Shown: positions 48,401 through 59,935 of the stretch, piece after piece
How positions within the stretch are numbered: position 1 is the stretch's first letter
Layout: each line of letters opens with the position of its first letter
Source of the DNA: Amaurobius ferox
Lineage: Eukaryota; Arthropoda; Arachnida; Araneae; Amaurobiidae
Direction of reading: 5' to 3'
Assembly: GCA_951213105.1 (NCBI GenBank)
Contig: OX578140.1
Location: 116,916,653-116,980,652, forward strand
Length of the DNA: 64,000 nucleotides
The notes under the pieces: generated by a model
The model's database searches: none
The model's input: the letters and a program-made list of their open reading frames with translations, nothing else
What the model was told of the DNA's origin: nothing
Position numbers and translations under genes: made by a program

Positions 48401-50871
48401 TAATTTTTCATTAAAACTTTCTGTTGCCTTTTCAGTTTCAAGGGGGGTGGTTAAAAAGGATAAGATATCACCTGGTTCTTCAGTTAAAATTGCAAGTGCA
48501 GTGTTGATTGTTTTGCTGAAGTAATCCCAACCAGGAGTAGCATCTTGATCAAGCCATATATCCTCAACAGGGAATGCTCTGCCAGAAATGTGTAAAACTG
48601 AAGCATCCGTTAGGCTAAAATAATCACGAAAAATAGAAGTGTCAATAGTTGCAGATGTTATCACAACTTTTAAATGGGGATATAAGGGCAATTTACTTTT
48701 GATCATCCCTAATAAAATGTCAGTATATATAGTTCTTTCATGAGCTTCATCAATAATAAGACAAGATATATCATTTAAGTCCTCACTTACTATCATTTTA
48801 AGCATTGTAAAATCAGTAACATACAGAATACCTGTATGTAATGACGTCTTATTTGACATACCTACTTGATAACCAACGATGTCACCTAAATTGCTTCCTA
48901 CTTGAGAGCTCACATGTTTAGCAAGAGAAATGGCAGCAATTTTTCTAGGTTGAGTGCAGATAACTTTTCCATTTCTAAAGGAATTCCTAACTCTCCATAT
49001 GTATTGACTTATTTGCGTACTCTTGCCAGAACCAGTTTCAGCACGAATTATAATTACTTGATGCTCTTTGATTCTCCTTAAAATGAGGTCTTTCTTAGCA
49101 TAGATAGGTAGAGCAGAAGAAAAACAATTGCACTCTCGTGTAAAGTCACATAATAATTCATTTAATTCTTGTTCAAGAGTTTCCGAATTATAACTCAGAC
49201 TTTTCATACTCTCTACTGCATGCTTGGAGAAGTTTTTAAATGTTTCCATTTGCTCATTGCATTCATCAAGTTTATCCTTAACAGCTTCTGATACTTCATG
49301 TACTTCAGGCATGGATTCAAGCATTATCTTTTCTATAACATTTTGATGATTCCTTAATAAATTTGCTGTTTTCGTCTCTAAAATTCCAACATGTTTACCA
49401 ATTTTCTTTTTATTTATTTCTTCAATGCTATTATTTATGTCCATTGTAAAATTTAACAAATATTTAGATTCAACCAGTTTTAAAAATTTTGGATCATGTA
49501 GCTGATAATTTAGGAGAATCGTCTTAGCTTTTTGCGCTCTTTTCAAGTTGTTGAAATGAATTAATAAGCAGCCATCAAAACTACCACCCTCCCACTGAAG
49601 AGTAAAATCTGATGTTTTTAATATTCTTTTCAGTGATGTTTTCCAATATGCTATATTATTCAAAAATATGCCCGCAATAATAGTCAAAGTAGCTCCTTTA
49701 TTACAACTCGATTCTTTTCCTTTTTCAGAATCCAATAAATAGTTACTTGAATCATCTGACAATAAATCAGATTGCGCCATTAATTTTTCTTTCCCACTCT
49801 TCTTCTTATACGTAGAATTTTTATTTTCATTTAACATTTCCTCATAAAAACAGCGAATAGCATTCCCACCAAGATAATAACCTTTAAGGGACGTCATGGC
49901 TTTATTACAAACACTACGATCCTGAAAAATTATTTCAACTGAAGATCCATTGCTCACAAACTTTATTTCACAAGTGAAATTTTTAAGTTCCTCTGATAAA
50001 CAACTTTTAATGATTTCTGGCTTCATTTGAGGAAGATTTGAAACATATAATATGTATTGCATGTTGCCAGTTGCTAATCGATCTGGTAGCTGTTTAAGAA
50101 TGTCCTCGAATTGTACGCATTTATTCGCTGCAGTAATTAAAGGCTGCTTTGTAGAAGTATCACAAATTAAATTTATGAATATACGATACTGGTAGCGCAT
50201 GTTCAGTAGAAATTGAGCGACATTTGAGTTATTAGATATCAAAACAACAGCAGAATGGTTCATCCGATGGCGATTTTGAAATTTTTGCAAACAAGATTGA
50301 AGTATTTTATCATTACTGTATTTATTTCGAGAGGAATTGTGAATAAGCGTGATCGATGCTTCTTTTAATTCTTTCCAAATGGCATTATTTAACTTTGATT
50401 CATCACAAACTGCAACAAATTCGTCTTCTGTTCGCCCTTCATAAAACATCTTACGTACATAATTCGCAAAATCAACAGCAGATTTTTTGTAAGGCAAGAT
50501 ATAATTTTCAATGTCCCAAAATACAGAAATAAATGCCTCTTTATTTCCTATACTGGGGTTAGAATTATCAAGGCTTGATGCAGTATCCATAATATTAGAA
50601 CTCGCATATATTTCAGTCATTGCGCCACTTTCATCTGTGGAATTAGAATCGTCTGAAATACTTAGGGGATCTAATTTCGCAACATCACATTCAGGAACAA
50701 TGGCAAAGTTATCATCAGGTGGGTTTATCAAATTCAACGTTTCATTAGGTAAACTATTGGCCGAAAGTTTAGATATATCTTCAACAGAAAAATCTTGTAT
50801 ATTAACATTTTTAGCAGCTGAATGATTTAAAAATTTTGGAGCAACAAAAGAATTATCTTCATCACATGATT
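45497..50871 (-). CDS. Helicase exon: MARF1-like NYN, RRM, DEAH-box helicase, HA2, OB
   Basis: Residues are numbered from the codon at 50737. Residues 69-218 form a MARF1-like NYN fold: FWDIEN with D75, NDK with D143, and a SNNSN segment where MARF1 has its third aspartate. An RRM-like stretch follows (LYVSNLP at about 230-236), and a second possible one at about 349-430. The DEAH helicase spans about 540-880: motif I AETGSGKST (K572), Ia TQPRK, II DEAH (663-666), III SAT (695-697), V ATNCAETSITIPG and VI QRRGRAGR (866-873). HA2 lies at about 900-1000 and an OB-like region at about 1100-1165. The final 570 residues carry no confident match and may hold further RNA-binding folds. The exon ends AAG|GTAAGT at 45497, a near-perfect donor. 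There is no convincing internal ATG start, which supports joining to upstream coding sequence. Expected role: ATP-driven RNA remodelling linked to ubiquitin ligation. Confidence 0.93.
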
Positions 50872-50940
50872 CTAAATATTGGAATCTTTATTCAGGCTCG
50901 GTATTTAGCCTTTGAAAGGGTAAAAAGGGAACTATATTAC
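50872..50940 (-). other. Candidate 69-nt intron containing the in-frame TAA
   Basis: The repeat frame and the helicase frame are the same frame, split only by TAA at 50890-50888. A GTAATA donor (50940) and an ATTTAG acceptor (50872) enclose 69 nt. Removal keeps frame and deletes the stop. A CTAAAT branch-like site and a pyrimidine stretch lie inside. The donor is weak, with A at the last exon base. Alternatives are two separate transcripts, stop readthrough, or a damaging mutation or sequencing error. Confidence 0.45.
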
Positions 50941-53900
50941 TCGTATCAGATTCAGGTTCCTTTTTCTGTGTGTGAATCTCACTTTTTCTCTTCCTTATTT
51001 CTTTTTCATTTGTGAAATTTTGGTTTTGTTCTTGTTTCAGATTCATTTTCAGAGGCTCAGTGTTTTTCTTTTCATATTGCATAAATGGAGAAATTATTCT
51101 GTCAGGTACTCTATTACTAGGATTACGTGTAAATTTGTTTGCATGGAATTCCATATTATGCTGAGTATAATTATGTGGATTATTATGCTTATTATAATTT
51201 GAAGCTGCTTGTTTAGGAAATGGGGGAGGATATCTTGGAAGTCCACCATATTGCCTGATCCCTTGCTGCACCATGAACCTAACATTGTTTTGAAATCGTG
51301 GAGGTAAATAATTTCCTTTATGTGACTGAAACATATCTCCTGTTGCATGCAGTACTTGCGATGGACTCTGATTTTCATATTGTGATAAAGAATTCCTCGG
51401 CAGTTGCTGAAATTCATTTGTGGAATTTTTAGAATCAAAATCCTTTTGATGATTTTTGATAAAATTCTTATGAGGAGCCTCTGATATAAGTTCACATTTC
51501 GATTTATCTCTACTGTCTGTGCTCAAAGGCATAAACTGAGGTGATACAAAATCTGCACAACCAGTGGCAGTTTTATCATTTTTATCATGAACAAGAGTCT
51601 TAGTTGCAGTTATCGGTTTAGGATTTTGCTTTTGAATAGAAGTAGGACCAGTAATTGTGCCATTTTTATCTGTATTCTTACGAGGAGCCGCTGATATAAG
51701 TTCACATTTCGATTTATCTCCACTGTCTGTGCTCAAAGACATAAACTGAGGTGATACAGAATCTGCACAACTAGAGGCAGTTTTAACATTTTTATCATGA
51801 ACAAGAGTCTTAGTTGCAGTTATCGGTTTAGGATTTTGCTTTTGAATAGAAATAGTACCAGTAATTGTGCCATTTTTATCTGTATTCTTACGAGGAGCCG
51901 CTGATATAAGTTCACATTTGAATTTATCTCCACTGTCTGTGCTCAAAGACATAAACTGAGGTAATGCAGAATCTGCACAACCAGAGGCAGTTTTATCATT
52001 TTTATCATGAACAAGAGTCTTAGTTGCAGTTATCGGTTTAGGATTTTGCTTTTGAATAGAAGTAGTACCAGTAATTGTGCCATTTTTATCTGTATTCTTA
52101 CGAGGAGCCGCTGATATAAGTTCACATTTGAATTTATCTCCACTGTCTGTGCTCAAAGACATAAACTGAGGTAATGCAGAATCTGCACAACCAGAGGCAG
52201 TTTTATCATTTTTATCATGAACAAGAGTCTTAGTTGCAGTTATCGGTTTAGGATTTTGCTTTTGAATAGAAGTAGTACCAGTAATTGTGCCATTTTTATC
52301 TGTATTCTTACGAGGAGCCGCTGATATAAGTTCACATTTGAATTTATCTCCACTGTCTGTGCTCAAAGACATAAACTGAGGTAATGCAGAATCTGCACAA
52401 CCAGAGGCAGTTTTATCATTTTTATCATGAACAAGAGTCTTAGTTGCAGTTATCGGTTTAGGATTTTGCTTTTGAATAGAAGTAGTACCAGTAATTGTGC
52501 CATTTTTATCTGTATTCTTACGAGGAGCCGCTGATATAAGTTCACATTTGAATTTATCTCCACTGTCTGTGCTCAAAGACATAAACTGAGGTAATGCAGA
52601 ATCTGCACAACCAGAGGCAGTTTTATCATTTTTATCATGAACAAGAGTCTTAGTTGCAGTTATCGGTTTAGGATTTTGCTTTTGAATAGAAGTAGGACCA
52701 GTAATTGTGCCATTTTTATCTGTATTCTTACGAGAAGCCGCTGATATAATTTCACATTTCGATTTATCTCCACTGTCTGTGCTCAAAGGCATAAACTGAG
52801 GTGATACATAATCTGCACAACTAGAGGCAGTTTTATCATTTTTATCATGAACAAGAGTCTTAGTTGCAGTTATCGGTTTAGGATTTTGCTTTTGAATAGA
52901 AGTAGGACCAGTAATTGTGCCATTTTTATCTGTATTCTTACGAGGAGCCGCTGATATAAGTTCACATTTGAATTTATCTCCACTGTCTGTGCTCAAAGAC
53001 ATAAACTGAGGTAATGCAGAATCTGCACAACCAGAGGCAGTTTTATCATTTTTTTCATGAACAAGAGTCTTAGTTGCAGTTATCGGTTTAGGATTTTGCT
53101 TTTGAATAGAAGTAGTACCAGTAATTGTGCCATTTTTATCTGTATTCTTACGAGGAGCCGCTGATATAAGTTCACATTTGAATTTATCTCCACTGTCTGT
53201 GCTCAAAGACATAAACTGAGGTAATGCAGAATCTGCACAACCAGAGGCAGTTTTATCATTTTTATCATGAACAAGAGTCTTAGTTGCAGTTATCGGTTTA
53301 GGATTTTGCTTTTGAATAGAAGTAAGACCAGTAATTGTGCCATTTTTATCTGTATTCTTACGAGGAGCCGCTGATATAAGTTCACATTTGAATTTATCTC
53401 CACTGTCTGTGCTCAAAGACATAAACTGAGGTAATGCAGAATCTGCACAACCAGAGGCAGTTTTATCATTTTTATCATGAACAAGAGTCTTAGTTGCAGT
53501 TATCGGTTTAGGATTTTGCTTTTGAATAGAAGTAGTACCAGTAATTGTGCCATTTTTATCTGTATTCTTACGAGGAGCCGCTGATATAAGTTCACATTTG
53601 AATTTATCTCCACTGTCTGTGCTCAAAGACATAAACTGAGGTAATGCAGAATCTGCACAACCAGAGGCAGTTTTATCATTTTTATCATGAACAAGAGTCT
53701 TAGTTGCAGTTATCGGTTTAGGATTTTGCTTTTGAATAGAAGTAGTACCAGTAATTGTGCCATTTTTATCTGTATTCTTACGAGGAGCCGCTGATATAAG
53801 TTCACATTTGAATTTATCTCCACTGTCTGTGCTCAAAGACATAAACTGAGGTAATGCAGAATCTGCACAACCAGAGGCAGTTTTATCATTTTTATCATGA

Positions 53901-56575
53901 ACAAGAGTCTTAGTTGCAGTTATCGGTTTAGGATTTTGCTTTTGAATAGAAGTAGTACCAGTAATTGTGCCATTTTTATCTGTATTCTTACGAGGAGCCG
54001 CTGATATAAGTTCACATTTGAATTTATCTCCACTGTCTGTGCTCAAAGACATAAACTGAGGTAATGCAGAATCTGCACAACCAGAGGCAGTTTTATCATT
54101 TTTATCATGAACAAGAGTCTTAGTTGCAGTTATCGGTTTAGGATTTTGCTTTTGAATAGAAGTAGGACCAGTAATTGTGCCATTTTTATCTGTATTCTTA
54201 CGAGGAGCCGCTGATATAATTTCACATTTCGATTTATCTCCACTGTCTGTGCTCAAAGGCATAAACTGAGGTGATACATAATCTGCACAACTAGAGGCAG
54301 TTTTATCATTTTTATCATGAACAAAAGTCTTAGTTGCAGTTATCGGTTTAGGATTTTGCTTTTGAATAGAAGTAGTACCAGTAATTGTGCCATTTTTATC
54401 TGTATTCTTACGAGGAGCCGCTGATATAAGTTCACATTTGAATTTATCTCCACTGTCTGTGCTCAAAGACATAAACTGAGGTAATGCAGAATCTGCACAA
54501 CCAGAGGCAGTTTTATCATTTTTATCATGAACAAGAGTCTTAGTTGCAGTTATCGGTTTAGGATTTTGCTTTTGAATAGAAGTAGTACCAGTAATTGTGC
54601 CATTTTTATCTGTATTCTTACGAGGAGCCGCTGATATAAGTTCACATTTGAATTTATCTCCACTGTCTGTGATCAAAGACATAAACTGAGGTAATGCAGA
54701 ATCTGCACAACCAGAGGCAGTTTTATCATTTTTATCATGAACAAGAGTCTTAGTTGCAGTTATCGGTTTAGGATTTTGCTTTTGAATAGAAGTAGGACCA
54801 GTAATTGTGCCATTTTTATCTGTATTCTTACGAGGAGCCGCTGATATAAGTTCACATTTGAATTTATCTCCACTGTCTGTGCTCAAAGACATAAACTGAG
54901 GTAATGCAGAATCTGCACAACCAGAGGCAGTTTTATCATTTTTATCATGAACAAGAGTCTTAGTTGCAGTTATCGGTTTAGGATTTTGCTTTTGAATAGA
55001 AGTAGTACCAGTAATTGTGCCATTTTTATCTGTATTCTTACGAGGAGCCGCTGATATAAGTTCACATTTGAATTTATCTCCACTGTCTGTGCTCAAAGAC
55101 ATAAACTGAGGTAATGCAGAATCTGCACAACCAGAGGCAGTTTTATCATTTTTATCATGAACAAGAGTCTTAGTTGCAGTTATCGGTTTAGGATTTTGCT
55201 TTTGAATAGAAGTAGTACCAGTAATTGTGCCATTTTTATCTGTATTCTTACGAGGAGCCGCTGATATAAGTTCACATTTGAATTTATCTCCACTGTCTGT
55301 GCTCAAAGACATAAACTGAGGTAATGCAGAATCTGCACAACCAGAGGCAGTTTTATCATTTTTATCATGAACAAGAGTCTTAGTTGCAGTTATCGGTTTA
55401 GGATTTTGCTTTTGAATAGAAGTAGGACCAGTAATTGTGCCATTTTTATCTGTATTCTTACGAGGAGCCGCTGATATAAGTTCACATTTGAATTTATCTC
55501 CACTGTCTGTGCTCAAAGACATAAACTGAGGTAATGCAGAATCTGCACAACCAGAGGCAGTTTTATCATTTTTATCATGAACAAGAGTCTTAGTTGCAGT
55601 TATCGGTTTAGGATTTTGCTTTTGAATAGAAGTAGTACCAGTAATTGTGCCATTTTTATCTGTATTCTTACGAGGAGCCGCTGATATAAGTTCACATTTG
55701 AATTTATCTCCACTGTCTGTGCTCAAAGACATAAACTGAGGTAATGCAGAATCTGCACAACCAGAGGCAGTTTTATCATTTTTATCATGAACAAGAGTCT
55801 TAGTTGCAGTTATCGGTTTAGGATTTTGCTTTTGAATAGAAGTAGTACCAGTAATTGTGCCATTTTTATCTGTATTCTTACGAGGAGCCGCTGATATAAG
55901 TTCACATTTGAATTTATCTCCACTGTCTGTGCTCAAAGACATAAACTGAGGTAATGCAGAATCTGCACAACCAGAGGCAGTTTTATCATTTTTATCATGA
56001 ACAAGAGTCTTAGTTGCAGTTATCGGTTTAGGATTTTGCTTTTGAATAGAAGTAGGACCAGTAATTGTGCCATTTTTATCTGTATTCTTACGAGGAGCCG
56101 CTGATATAATTTCACATTTCGATTTATCTCCACTGTCTGTGCTCAAAGGCATAAACTGAGGTGATACATAATCTGCACAACTAGAGGCAGTTTTATCATT
56201 TTTATCATGAACAAGAGTCTTAGTTGCAGTTATCGGTTTAGGATTTTGCTTTTGAATAGAAGTAGGACTAGTAATTGTGCCATTTTTATCTGCATTTTTG
56301 TCAAATTCTTGTTTTAAAAGCAAGGAATTCGGGTTATTGTTAATTTTAGAATGTTGAAAATTCTCATCATCACGGTCGGAGTGAATACCATATGAGTTTG
56401 AAGTATTGCTTTCTTGGAAAGTATCAAAATTTCTATGTGTAGATAGTAGAGGAGAGCTTTTGTAGTGTCTCTTATTATAGATTTTTCTTTTAGAAATTTT
56501 CTCTTTCACTTGATTCTCAGGACTAGAACTAGTAGGTTCACCATAAGATGTTGGAAGATCCTTTTTCGAAGACAT
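50941..56575 (-). CDS. N-terminal coding exon with 23 tandem 70-residue repeats
   Basis: An open frame of 1895 codons runs from ATG at 56575 to a TAA at 50890-50888. A strong acceptor (TTTCTTTTAG) ends at 56578, two bases before the ATG, so a non-coding 5' exon probably lies upstream. After about 98 Ser/Lys/Asn-rich residues come 23 units of exactly 70 residues (210 bp), each starting near DKNGTIT and ending near SAAPRKNT. The last 200 or so residues are unique, with Asn/Gln/Pro/His-rich sequence. No catalytic domain is recognised; the composition suggests a disordered, phosphorylatable region. The unit length is a multiple of three and no copy carries a stop, so coding constraint is likely. 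This frame is the same as that of the helicase exon. Joining them needs removal of the TAA, here proposed as a short intron. Confidence 0.75.
51451..56300 (-). repeat. 210-bp coding tandem repeat, 23 copies
   Basis: The word CATTTTTATCTGTATTCTTA (plus strand) recurs every 210 bp from 51661 to 56071, and a variant at 56281. Most copies differ by only a few bases. A distinct unit type (CADYVSPQFMPLS, CEIISAA) appears at about 56101, 54211 and 52741, 9 and 7 units apart. Confidence 0.98.
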
Positions 56576-56740
56576 GCCTAAAAGAAATATTTAATTAAGT
56601 ACATAAGTAGAAACAATTAATAAATAAATAGCAAAGATAATTGGTACTTTGAACATAGTTGCGTGATAATTTTAATTAAAAAAATGCAATTGAAAACTTA
56701 TCAAGACAAATTTGACGAATATGCTGTTTGCGGGAATTAT
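56576..56740 (-). promoter_or_regulatory. Splice acceptor and 5' UTR intron upstream of the start codon
   Basis: TTTCTTTTAG ends at 56578, followed by GC and ATG. The preceding sequence is AT-rich. A promoter cannot be placed; the untranslated first exon probably lies further right. Confidence 0.5.
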
Positions 56741-56958
56741 TACTTTCCTTATATACATAATGTATAAGGAAAGTATTGTGACGGGGTCGAAAATTCGAAT
56801 TCGAGTTTTCGACGGGAGAGCACGTTTCAAGCATCCCTGATCACGAATCAAACATTTTTGAAGTGATATCTGTATGTGTGTGCGTGTGTGTGTGTGTGTG
56901 TGTGTGAAAGTATGTGTGTGTGTGCGTGTGAAAGTATGTGTGTGTATGTGTGTGCGTG

Positions 56959-57010
<52 letters not shown>

Positions 57011-57048
57011 TATGTGTGTGTGTGTGTGTGTGTGAAAGTATGTGTGTG

Positions 57049-57081
<33 letters not shown>

Positions 57082-57848
57082 CAGTGAGTCTTTGGAGACG
57101 ATAACTGACGACCGAATGGACCGATTCGAATGAAATTTGGTACAAAAATCACAATCCGTAAACACTGGACGCTTATTGTTTTTATACGCAATCGAATGTT
57201 TAGAATCCCCCTTAAATTTTCGAGTGAAATTTTGAAAAAATCGTCAAAAAATCAAAACCGCTAATAAATTTACGCAAATGGACATTTCTTATGTAATTTT
57301 TCATTAAAAAACGATTGACATAAATTTTAGAACTCTAACATGAACCGTTCTCGAGATATTTCACATTTTTCAAAAAAATTATCAAAAAGTTACATAAAAT
57401 AAAAAAAAATATTTCCTATTGAGAAACATGTTTACTTTTCATATGTAATACCATGCGATAAATTTGGTGACATCATTCTCCTGGATCTAGTTCGTTCCAT
57501 TCATGAAAAAAGATACTTTTAGTAATACTTTTGTATTTGAACGCCAATATTCATTTATCTGCTATAAGAATAACTTATTTCTCCGTCCATAATGCTTGGC
57601 GAGATTTTGGCGACGAATTTGGCGGAATGTCGCCAACTTGGCGACATTTTTAATTGTTCCCAAATTAATAAAAATCTCGCCAAATGGATACAAATGACGC
57701 TAAATCAATGAAAATGACGATTCGTTGAAGAAATTTCAATATCTTGGAAAGAATACAAGTATTCTTGGTAAGAATAACATTTTTTTAACTGTAAAAGTAG
57801 TAAATTCATTGCATTGTATGAGGAAAGTCATGTGTTGCCCACATCAAA
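56741..57848 (+). mobile_element. Family A Helentron-like element with long TG tract
   Basis: 5' palindrome at 56741-56775. About 210 bp of TG repeat with GAAAGTATG spacers at 56875-57080. Conserved body, and 3' end TATGAGGAAAGTCATGTGTT then GCCCACATCAAAT. It lies within 170 bp of the start codon exon. Confidence 0.65.
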
Positions 57849-58194
57849 TTTTTTGATTTATACAATCAACAACTAACATAGCCAAAGGCTGAAAAAGGTT
57901 ACAGGTTATAATCCGTTAACTAAACAATATATAATATAGTACCCGTGCCATCCTCATTTATGAGTTTCTGGTTGTGTCTAAGCAATCAACTAACAGTGTC
58001 AAACTTTTATTACATTATCATTACAATCAAAATTTGTCAACATTGCAACAATAAAAACTTCATTTAAAAGAAGATACAAAATTTTTCTCAAGAACAAAGC
58101 AAATTCGGACATATTATCAAGGGACGTATGCCTCTTGCAGAAGGTTTTTTTAAAGAAAACTGTACATATTTATGCGGCATCCTAAGAAAAAAAA
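57849..58194. other. Intergenic or 5' intron sequence, no gene recognised
   Basis: AT-rich with no recognised feature. Confidence 0.5.
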
Positions 58195-59655
58195 TCTGAT
58201 GTGGACAGCACATGACTTTCCTTATATAATGCAATGAATTTACTTTATTCACAGTAAAAAAATTATGTATAAGATTGTAAACAAACTTGCCCTAACTTGA
58301 ATCGAACCATGGATCTACGAACATGGCCAGGCGACGCTCTACCGTTGAGCTACTGAGATGAAATTGTAAGTTTTTATTGTTGAAGTGAATTTATCAGATT
58401 CATGACACACTGTATTTAACGTTGAATTGTACATTTAGGGCTTTACCGGATGACAACATGCAAACTTTTTCGTACCCAATTAACTTCCAATTAATTCGGG
58501 GAACTCTAAATTAATAATTATCAATATTGATTTCATCCTCAGTAAGTAATTTTATCCATATATTAAAATATGCAAATAATAAATTCATCAATTAGGCGTT
58601 GTTTTCATTAACGGGGCGTTATTTTTACAATTATGGTAATATTTTCGTCAATCTGGGGCTAAACATTGATAAGTTGGTGTTATGTTACTAGATTATTCGC
58701 CAAGTTAGCTAAATGTATCGCTAAGTGTTGCAGAGAAATGAGGGAGAAGATCATTTCTTATGGCAGTATACTAGAAGGTTTGCCCGTCATATTACGGAAT
58801 TAAAAATTTGAAAAACATTATCTCCCACTTAGTGTCATTTTTATCAATTTCGCGACACTTTCGTTAATTTGACAACATGAGAAAAGTCGCCAGGTGACAT
58901 CCCGCTAATGATATTGAATTTTCCCCAATTAGTCGTCATTATCATTGATTTAGCACCATATTGAACAATTTGGCGACATTTTCGTTTATTTGGCAACATT
59001 TGCAAAAGTCGCTAAGTTAGCGACATTTAGCCAAATTCGTCGCCAACATATCGCCAAGCATTATGGACAGAGAAATATGTTATTCTTATAGTCAATAAAT
59101 AACTATTGGCGTCCAAATACAAAACTATAACCCAAAGTATATTTTCTTATGAATGGAACGAGCTAAATCCACGAAAATAATGTCAACAAATTTATCGCAT
59201 AATAGTACATATGAAAAGTGAATATATTTCACAATACTTAATATTTTTTTATTTTATGTGATTTTTTTTGATAAATTTATTTGAAAAATGTGCAATATCT
59301 TGAGAACAATTCATACTAGCGTTCAAAAGTTTATGCTGATCGTTTCCTAATGAAAAATAATAATTAAATGTATATTTGCGTAACTTTATGAAAGGTTTTG
59401 GTTCCTGATGATATTTCACTCGAAACTTTAGGAGAGTTGGGAACATTTGCTTGTGTTTAAAAACAGTAGGATTTCAGTATTCACGGTATGCGATTTTTGA
59501 ACCAAATTTCGTTCGAATCGCTCAATTTGTTTCTTGAGATATCGTCTCCACGGACACACTGATACACACACACACACAGAGACATCTCCTCAAAAACGTT
59601 TGATTCGTGTTCAGGGATGCTCGAAACGTGCTGTGACATCGAAAACTCGAAAAAC
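58195..59655 (-). mobile_element. Family A, variant and standard segments joined, 5' end missing
   Basis: Left end CTGATGTGGACAGCACATGA then CTTTCCTTATA. A variant middle (ACCGGATGACAACATG) like 31240-31742 is followed by a second, standard body from about 58910 (GTCGTCATTATCATTGATTT) to CGAAACGTGCTGTGACATCG. The 5' palindrome is absent. Confidence 0.5.
58286..58360 (-). other. tRNA-like sequence (A and B boxes), degenerate
   Basis: The minus strand reads CTCAGTAGCTCAACGGTAGA then GCGTC, an A-box arm, and further on ATGGTTCGATTCAAG, a B-box. The T stem does not pair well and the acceptor stem is absent, so it is a tRNA pseudogene or SINE head rather than a working tRNA. Confidence 0.4.
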
Positions 59656-59867
59656 AAATAATTTTATAATAAATAATTTTACGCTGATTAAAATTTTATG
59701 CTGATAATAAATAATTTTATGCTAATTTTGTAATAAATAATTTTATAATAAATAATTTTATAATATAATGCTCGTTACGCTCGCCAATCCCCGTAACTCG
59801 CTTCGCGAGTCGGGAGATTGCGCCTTCTACTCGTTGACGCTCGCTGAGCTCGCTTTGATACCCAAAC
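59656..59867. other. Short AT repeat and GC-rich patch
   Basis: AATAATTTTAT repeats (59660-59766), then GCTCGTTACGCTCGCCAATC and CTCGCTTCGCGAGTCGGGAG. The latter is CG-rich and partly palindromic (CTCGCTTCGCGAG). No function recognised. Confidence 0.4.
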
Positions 59868-59928
59868 GGACAGACAAACATGAACAAAGTCATAAACACT
59901 TTTCAACTATGTTGGAAAGTGTTAGAAA
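59868..59928 (-). mobile_element. Family B 5' terminus
   Basis: ACACTTTTCAACTATGTTGG then AAAGTGTT palindrome with GAACAAAGTCATAA inward. It directly abuts the next family B copy. Confidence 0.55.
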
Positions 59929-59935
59929 TAAATAA

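Larger units (their letters stand above)
10776..56575 (-). other. Whole gene span: repeat-NYN-RRM-DEAH helicase-RBR E3 ligase gene
   Basis: Coding exons read on the minus strand are 56575-50941, 50871-45497, 37286-37074, 32948-32728, 13109-13031 and 10970-10776. They total 11718 nt, or 3905 residues plus stop. From the helicase exon onward the junctions are 0/0, 0/0, 2/1 and 0/0 in codon phase, and each intron starts GT and ends AG. The predicted product binds and unwinds RNA through its DEAH module and transfers ubiquitin through a C-terminal RING-IBR-RING. The helicase-plus-RBR layout matches the DEAH11/DEAH12 group known from plants and many invertebrates. The four long introns (about 8.2, 4.1, 19.6 and 2.1 kb) hold most of the mobile elements in the window. 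The least certain junction is the 69-nt one at 50872-50940. Confidence 0.85.

Noticed and set aside
50972..51495. Short frames on both strands within the end of the repeat exon
   Set aside because: Out-of-frame shadows of the long minus-strand coding frame.
56672..57165. Open frames rich in Thr-His or Cys-Val (also near 11443, 14268, 17362, 62144-62500)
   Set aside because: They are translations of TG/CA microsatellites in family A elements.
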